Shown here in pieces: positions 59,857 through 64,000 of a DNA stretch of 64,000 nucleotides; positions within the stretch are counted from its first letter, which is position 1, and every line of letters begins with the position of its first letter. The stretch comes from Bacillus sp. DNRA2 (GTDB lineage: Bacteria > Bacillota > Bacilli > Bacillales > Cytobacillaceae), in assembly GCF_012843265.1 (NCBI RefSeq), contig NZ_JABAIT010000004.1, forward strand, positions 1 through 64,000, read 5' to 3'. The translations under genes and the position numbers were made by a program. The notes under the pieces were generated by a model. It saw only the letters and a program-made list of their open reading frames with translations, made no database searches and was not told the DNA's origin.

Positions 59857-60300
59857 TTGACAAAGGATTATGAAACTCCATCGATACAACCTTCGAAAAA
59901 CTTCGTAATGCCATTTATCTTATTACTTTTAAGTAAAATGTCATTACACGGATACGAGCTCAGCCAGAAGCTGCAAGCGTTTGGTTTTCATACGATTGAT
60001 CAAGGAAACCTATACCGACTACTAAGGCAGCTTGAAAAGGAAAATCTTGTTCAATCTGAATGGGATACAACTGGCGCCGGTCCTGCCAAACGAAGATACA
60101 CGATTACCGATGTGGGTGTAACTTACTTGAAGGGCTATGCGAACCAATTGGAGAGCTACCAAACAATGTTGGACCAATTTTTCAATATGTATTCTAGTTT
60201 TCTTGACCTCTATATCCCTTCATTTTTGAGTGAAGGATCCAATAGAGAAAAAAATGCGAACAAGGGGAGAAATATTAAAAATGAATCCGAAGAAGAGTGA
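59857..60300 (+). CDS. phaQ: PHB-responsive repressor PhaQ (PadR-like)
   Basis: PhaQ is a PadR-type repressor of phaP in bacilli that is released by polyhydroxybutyrate. The 147-residue protein has FVMPFILLLLSKMSLHGYELSQKLQ (in pieces 17-41), the recognition-helix region IDQGNLYRLLRQLEKENLVQSEWD and the wing GPAKRRYTITDVGVTYLKGY. TTG at 59857 behind GGAGGTGG is the start. Its end overlaps phaP by 20 bp, which is the arrangement known for B. megaterium phaQ-phaP transcription. Confidence 0.85.
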   Translation: MTKDYETPSIQPSKNFVMPFILLLLSKMSLHGYELSQKLQAFGFHTIDQGNLYRLLRQLEKENLVQSEWDTTGAGPAKRRYTITDVGVTYLKGYANQLESYQTMLDQFFNMYSSFLDLYIPSFLSEGSNREKNANKGRNIKNESEEE

Positions 60301-60853
60301 TAAAGTAGTAATTAAAGCTGCACAAAAAAACACTGCCACAGAAACGACAAATGCTACGGATTTATTTGTTGATACAGTGTGGGACCAGTATGAACAAGGC
60401 CTTGAGCGGTCAAAGCAATTTGGGGAAGAACGAGAAGATGCATTTTTGAAATCGGTTAAGGAAGTTATTAAACTAAATCAAGAGTTTCGCAAGTCGCTAA
60501 CAAGCTTTTACCAGGAGTCAAAGAAAACGAATAATGAAATCGTTAAAGAGATTTCTAACAATCTTCCAGGGTCAAATGAAACCGCTGGTGCTGATCTAAA
60601 AGAGCAAATTAGCGATGTATCTTCACGAATTGAGGATCTTACATTAACGCCAATAAAATCAACATTTGGTTTACTAGACCGCATTGAAAAAAACATCGAG
60701 GAAAAAAGCGAATCCTATGTTGAGTTTGCCCGTGACAGCCGTCAGCGCTGGGAAAAGGTAACTTATGAATATGTGAAGCAAACACGCAATTCACAAAAGC
60801 AATTGGTTAATCGATTTGAAGAAAGCTTTAAAGTATTACTAAACACAAAATAA
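60281..60853 (+). CDS. phaP: PHA granule protein PhaP (phasin)
   Basis: PhaP coats PHA granules and controls their size. The 190-residue helical protein starts MNPKKSDKVVIKAAQKN and has DLFVDTVWDQYEQGLERSKQF, the signature region EDLTLTPIKSTFGLLDRIEKN near 120-140, and a C-terminal helix ending in KQLVNRFEESFKVLL. ATG 60281 after AAGGGGAGAAAT is chosen over the longer frame at 60230, which lies deep in phaQ. It is translated with phaQ. A strong bidirectional terminator follows. Confidence 0.82.
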   Translation: MNPKKSDKVVIKAAQKNTATETTNATDLFVDTVWDQYEQGLERSKQFGEEREDAFLKSVKEVIKLNQEFRKSLTSFYQESKKTNNEIVKEISNNLPGSNETAGADLKEQISDVSSRIEDLTLTPIKSTFGLLDRIEKNIEEKSESYVEFARDSRQRWEKVTYEYVKQTRNSQKQLVNRFEESFKVLLNTK

Positions 60854-60858
60854 AAAGC

Positions 60859-60904
60859 AGCCTGATCCTTTATGTTTGAATCAGACATAAAAGGGTCAGG
60901 CGCT
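60859..60904. terminator. Bidirectional terminator after phaP
   Basis: CCTGATCCTTTATGT (60861-60875) pairs with ACATAAAAGGGTCAGG (60885-60900). On the minus strand it is followed by CTGCTTTTTATTTT. It overlaps the end of the EamA gene. Confidence 0.85.
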
Positions 60905-61852
60905 TAAATTTTTCATTTTGTTTTTTCGGGAGTTTCTGATGATTTCAATCCATAAGTCGGAACCAACCACGACACCGGCGATGATGAAGCAAAATCCAAA
61001 AATCTGGCTCAGTACAATTTTTTCATGGAGAAAAATAACCGCTCCAAGCAGTGCGAAAAACGGGTTTAAGTTGATGAAGATGGATGTTTCCGCTGCCCCG
61101 ATTTGACCAACCGAGAAATTATAGACCATGTGTCCAACCGCTGTTGCAATGAATGCAGATGCAAAAAACACTAGCCACACGAGAGCGGAGCCATTTGCCA
61201 AGCTCTGCAATCCTTTTGGTTCAACTACTAAGCTAATCACAAACAAAACCAAGGAGCCAAACAAAAGCATGTACCCGGTCATTAATCTTGGGTCTAATGT
61301 TTTTGCGATTTTGCTAATAAAAATAAAGCTAATTGCCTGCGATAAAATCGAGATAAACACGAACAAATCCCCGATTGAGACTCCACTGACGTTGCCGTTT
61401 TTCAACACCACCAAGGCCACCCCAGTAAAACCTAGCAACACACCTACAATACGTGCCATTGTTAAAGTCGCTCCTAAAAAGGCAATCGCAAGTATGGTCG
61501 TTAATAATGGTCCTAAACCAAGAATGAGTCCGCCATTTGACGCAGTGGTTTCCTTCAAGCCAAGCGATAAGAAAAAATGATGGGCGACAACATTGAATAA
61601 CCCACCAATGATAATAAACTTAACCTCACGTTTTGTTGGAATTCTCACCTTTTTCATTGCTCCGAGAATGATAAAAACACATATTGAAGCGGCAAAAATC
61701 CGAAACGCTGTAATTGTAACAGGGCTAAAACTCGTTACCAGTAATTTCGTCGCAATGACGTTTAGACCCCAAGCAATCATGACTAGGACGAGTGTGATAT
61801 AGATAAATCGTTTATTTCTAGATGCCAATCCCTTCCACTTCTTTCTTTCCAA
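60896..61852 (-). CDS. EamA/DMT-family permease
   Basis: This 318-residue protein has ten hydrophobic helices in two EamA halves (about 18-145 and 158-295). Family text includes MIAWGLNVIATKLL near the start and GAAETSIFINLNPFFALLGAVIFLHEKI (in pieces) in the second half. DMT permeases export amino acids, nucleosides or drugs; no substrate can be given. The frame opens with TTG at 61852 without a clear ribosome site. TTG at 61828 is an alternative, also poorly spaced, so the start is uncertain. The end overlaps the phaP terminator. Confidence 0.82.
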   Translation of the reverse strand: MERKKWKGLASRNKRFIYITLVLVMIAWGLNVIATKLLVTSFSPVTITAFRIFAASICVFIILGAMKKVRIPTKREVKFIIIGGLFNVVAHHFFLSLGLKETTASNGGLILGLGPLLTTILAIAFLGATLTMARIVGVLLGFTGVALVVLKNGNVSGVSIGDLFVFISILSQAISFIFISKIAKTLDPRLMTGYMLLFGSLVLFVISLVVEPKGLQSLANGSALVWLVFFASAFIATAVGHMVYNFSVGQIGAAETSIFINLNPFFALLGAVIFLHEKIVLSQIFGFCFIIAGVVVGSDLWIEIIRNSRKNKMKNLSA

Positions 61853-62212
61853 TTTATTTTTTTAAAATAAATGAATAACAACTATTATAAAGCAAATCGG
61901 AATTTTGTGAATAATAATTTTAAAATAGTGAATAGAACCAAAAACTATACCGTGTTTTAGATTTATATACAGTAAAACGTTGAAAAAATGGAAATGTAAG
62001 CGTTTAATAAACAGTTGAAAAAAGTTCACATGGCTGTATAGAGGAGTTGGGTTAAAATAAATATGGATGTAATACTATGTGACGTAATTCACATTTTATT
62101 ATTTTTGCATTATATTTCATTTAAAAAATAATAACATTTTGAACTTAGACTAGTAGTGTCTAGCTCCAACGAAGGCGCTTCCGCTTTTCTAAGTCGAAAG
62201 GGACTGGTTAAC
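61853..62212 (+). promoter_or_regulatory. FNT control region with perfect Fnr/CRP-type box
   Basis: TGTGACGTAATTCACA (62078-62093) is a perfect TGTGA-N6-TCACA box. TATATT (62111-62116) is a likely -10, placing the box near -38 to -41 from the start. A left half cre-like text ATGTAAGCG is at 61994-62002, but the right half does not match. A TCTAGCTCC-type repeat remnant lies at 62157-62193, just before the gene. Confidence 0.72.
62157..62193 (+). repeat. TCTAGCTCC-type repeat remnant
   Basis: GTCTAGCTCCAACGAAGGCG and CTTCCGCTTTTCTAAG form a short version of the same dispersed intergenic sequence seen at 16090-16155. It lies in the leader of the FNT gene. Confidence 0.5.
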
Positions 62213-63049
62213 ATGTCGTTTTTCAAGCCGGAACAAATCGCTAATATTACAGTGGAAAATGGATATAAAAAATCAAAATATCCATTGCTGAAATCTGTAG
62301 TTTTAGGGTTCCAGGCAGGAGCTTTTATTGCTTTGGGTTACTTGCTATTTATTCGGGTAACTGCACCTTTGACTGGTGATATTGCCGGGTTAAGCTCACT
62401 TTTAGGAGCATCCATTTTTCCTATTGGACTTATTTTAACATTAATCGCAGGTGGAGAACTATTAACCGGTAATATGATGGCTGTACCATTAGCATGGATA
62501 TCTCGGAAAATAAATTTAACACAGCTGTTGAAAAATTGGACCATTATTACTTTAAGTAATTTTATCGGTGCTGTTTTTGTTGCCTATGTGTTTGGCCATA
62601 TTGTTGGCTTGACAGAGACAGGTGTATTTTTAGACAAAACGGTAAGCATTGCTGAACATAAGTTGGAAGCAACCTTCCTTCAGGCATTCTTTTCAGGAAT
62701 TGGTTGTAACTGGTTAGTCGCCGCTGCTGTTTGGTTATCGTATGGATCTGAGGATATGACAGGCAAGATTTTAGGGATTTGGTTTCCAACTATGACGTTT
62801 GTGGCAATTGGCTTCCAGCACGTTGTCGCTAATATGTTTGTTATCCCTGCAGCTATTTTTGCTGGTCACTTTACATGGCTTGAGTATCTTCAAAACTTTG
62901 TTCCAGTATTTTTAGGTAATGCTGTTGGTGGGACCGTGTTCGTTGCACTGGCTTATTATTTAGCTTACAAAAAAAATATTGTGAAAGCAGATGCGGATAT
63001 TTCTGCAGTCACTCCTAATCTCAAATTAATGAAACGAGGCGGAATGTAG
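62213..63049 (+). CDS. Formate/nitrite transporter family protein
   Basis: This 278-residue FNT channel has six membrane helices. The family signatures are GFQAGAFIALGYLLF (about 31-45), the GGELLTGNMM segment near 84-93 and the central GIGCNWLVAAAVWLSYGSEDMTGKI with IGFQHVVANMFVIP (about 165-210), which holds the pore His. It moves formate, nitrite or related small anions. ATG 62213 after AAAGGGA is chosen; the longer frame includes the repeat. The Fnr box upstream predicts induction without oxygen. Confidence 0.9.
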   Translation: MSFFKPEQIANITVENGYKKSKYPLLKSVVLGFQAGAFIALGYLLFIRVTAPLTGDIAGLSSLLGASIFPIGLILTLIAGGELLTGNMMAVPLAWISRKINLTQLLKNWTIITLSNFIGAVFVAYVFGHIVGLTETGVFLDKTVSIAEHKLEATFLQAFFSGIGCNWLVAAAVWLSYGSEDMTGKILGIWFPTMTFVAIGFQHVVANMFVIPAAIFAGHFTWLEYLQNFVPVFLGNAVGGTVFVALAYYLAYKKNIVKADADISAVTPNLKLMKRGGM

Positions 63050-63414
63050 TGGCAGAAATTTCAATAAGCGCCGCATTAATCAGATTTATTTTAGGCGGGA
63101 CAGCCGTTCTGGTTGCAACTATTGTTGCGAAAAAGCTTGGTGAACGAGCAGGAGGAATTTTTGCTGCCTTTCCAGCAGTTTATTTAGCGGCCATATTGAC
63201 AACAAAGCTTGATTTTCATGGTGAGGAACTTATCAGCCAATCGGTTATCCTATCAAAGGGTGCGATGATTGGCATGGGTATTAATATATTTATTGCGATT
63301 ATTGCCGGTTACTTACTCCCAAAACAGGGTTGGAAGGTCGGCTTAGTGCAAACAGTTTTATGCTGGCTAGGTGTGTCGACAGCAGTGGTATTTATTACAT
63401 CTTACTTATTCTAA
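63049..63414 (+). CDS. DUF3147 membrane protein, first paralogue
   Basis: This 121-residue protein has four predicted membrane helices and the DUF3147 start IRFILGGTAVLVATIVAKKLG followed by GGIFAAFPAVYLAAIL. GTG at 63049 overlaps the last base of the FNT stop codon (TAGTG), with GAGGCGG upstream, so it is coupled to the FNT gene. The function of the family is unknown. The operon position suggests a helper role for the anion channel or anaerobic growth. Confidence 0.8.
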   Translation: MAEISISAALIRFILGGTAVLVATIVAKKLGERAGGIFAAFPAVYLAAILTTKLDFHGEELISQSVILSKGAMIGMGINIFIAIIAGYLLPKQGWKVGLVQTVLCWLGVSTAVVFITSYLF

Positions 63415-63428
63415 CAAAGGTGGAAATC

Positions 63429-63821
63429 ATGAATAAACAGGATTTATTTATTCGATTTATTCTTGGCGGAACAGCCGTCATGCTAAGCTATTTAATCACG
63501 GTTTTGTCACCTTGGAAAATACTCGCGGGAATTTTTGCTGCGTTTCCAGCTGTTATGCTAACAGCGGTTTTGATGGTAGGGATTGCTTCAGGCTCGAAGA
63601 AAGCTGGAAAAATTGCTAACGGCTCAGTTTTTGGCATGATTGGCGGAATCGTCTGTGTGGCAACGGTGTTGTTAGTGCTCCAAACGAGTCAAAATTGGGG
63701 CTTAAGCATCGCGCTTGGTTTATTGTTCTGGCTCGCTAGCTCGGTAGCTATATCATCACTTCGTGAAAAGCTTAAAGATCGTGAACTACACCGTATATTC
63801 ATCATCCAAAAAAAGGTCTGA
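63429..63821 (+). CDS. DUF3147 membrane protein, second paralogue
   Basis: This 130-residue paralogue of the preceding gene shares FIRFILGGTAVMLSYLI and GIFAAFPAVMLTAVL. It differs in its longer basic C-terminus (SSLREKLKDRELHR). Four membrane helices are predicted. The pair may form a heteromer, as do many tandem small membrane proteins. ATG 63429 after AAGGTGG is chosen over the 63330 frame, which overlaps the first paralogue. Its stop codon lies in the terminator stem. Confidence 0.8.
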   Translation: MNKQDLFIRFILGGTAVMLSYLITVLSPWKILAGIFAAFPAVMLTAVLMVGIASGSKKAGKIANGSVFGMIGGIVCVATVLLVLQTSQNWGLSIALGLLFWLASSVAISSLREKLKDRELHRIFIIQKKV

Positions 63822-63848
63822 ATCCCCATAAGGGACTCAGACCTTTTT
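63811..63848 (+). terminator. Terminator of the FNT-DUF3147 operon
   Basis: AAAAGGTCTGA (63811-63821) pairs with TCAGACCTTTT (63837-63847), extended by ATCC/GGGA, followed by T. The stop codon TGA is part of the first arm. Confidence 0.9.
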
Positions 63849-63891
63849 CACGTTAAAGCGGTGGGGGACAGTCCCCCACCGCTTTAGTGTG
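63849..63891. repeat. REP-like palindrome 10
   Basis: Arms 63849-63868 and 63872-63891 flank CAG, with CGTTAAAGCGGTGGGGGA on the left. It directly follows the operon terminator. Confidence 0.9.
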
Positions 63892-63949
63892 GTAAAATTT
63901 TTAAAATTTATTTGTTGAAATATAAGGAATATTAAGATAATATGAATTC

Positions 63950-63963
63950 TATCGAATTCGATA
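63950..63963. other. TATCGAATTCGATA dyad near window end
   Basis: A perfect 14-bp palindrome in AT-rich DNA, possibly an operator of a gene beyond the window. Nothing else is seen in the last 100 bases. Confidence 0.3.
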
Positions 63964-64000
63964 TAACTATTAAGCTATAACAATTTAATATTCGTTTAGG

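Noticed and set aside
61994-62009. Full cre (CcpA) site before the FNT gene
   Set aside because: Only the left half TGTAAGCG fits; the right half lacks the CA end.
62156-62212. N-terminal extension of the FNT protein
   Set aside because: The extra residues would be translated from the TCTAGCTCC repeat remnant; ATG 62213 has its own ribosome site and fits the family start.
29328-63891. Possible CRISPR array from the GGGGGACAGTCCCC repeats
   Set aside because: Copies are kilobases apart, lie between genes, vary in the arms with compensating changes and have no spacers or cas genes.

Overview
The window is low-GC Firmicute DNA and reads as a chromosomal segment of a member of the Bacillaceae. 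It opens with the end of a 23S-5S rRNA unit. This is followed by the Bacillus-type purine operon in the order purEKBCSQLFMNHD, controlled by twin PurBoxes and a guanine-type riboswitch, and then by the run yerA-yerB-yerC-pcrB-pcrA-ligA-camS and, further on, gatCAB-dagK-rlmCD. That backbone matches the Bacillus subtilis yeb/pur/yer region. An isocitrate lyase, a P5C dehydrogenase and a class IV polyhydroxyalkanoate (PHA) locus show that it is not B. subtilis itself. The genus cannot be fixed from the sequence alone.

Layout. 1-720: rRNA end, terminators and an unusual set of four ~50-bp repeats. 0.7-2.1 kb: a DUF1646 transporter and yebG. 2.1-15.6 kb: the purine operon from PRPP to IMP, with tightly overlapping genes, two internal terminator-like hairpins and a purC leader that lacks a normal ribosome site. 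A 35-codon membrane protein of the EYxxD type lies antisense to the purD end. 15.7-25.8 kb: DUF2892 protein, adenine-deaminase-like YerA, two lipoproteins, YerC, PcrB, PcrA helicase, LigA. 25.9-29.9 kb: P5C dehydrogenase, isocitrate lyase with a long leader, YueI. 30-37.5 kb: the tRNA amidotransferase GatCAB, DagK, nicotinate phosphoribosyltransferase, RlmCD. 37.6-56 kb: accessory small operons, including PadR/HAAS, hemolysin III, DUF1836, thioesterase, a YhbD-bactofilin-bactofilin set, an MFS pump, a three-domain rhodanese lipoprotein, an MMPL exporter, a LytTR regulator beside a CoA-transferase, PhoX phosphatase and CorA. 56-61 kb: DUF4097 protein and the PHA locus (phasin-like gene, phaR, hydrolase, phaQ, phaP) without phaB or phaC. 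61-64 kb: EamA permease, an FNT channel behind a perfect Fnr-type box, and two DUF3147 paralogues.

The most striking non-coding signal is a family of ten long palindromes, each built on GGGGGA-CAG/CTG-TCCCCC, confined to the part after 29 kb. Three of these elements supply the stop codons of four neighbouring genes. No transposase is present in the window. Other candidates worth checking are a 44-codon ORF that appears to control corA through a ribosome-site hairpin, twin palindromes between pcrB and pcrA, and TGTCGAAA repeats shared by aceA and the LytTR/CoA-transferase pair.
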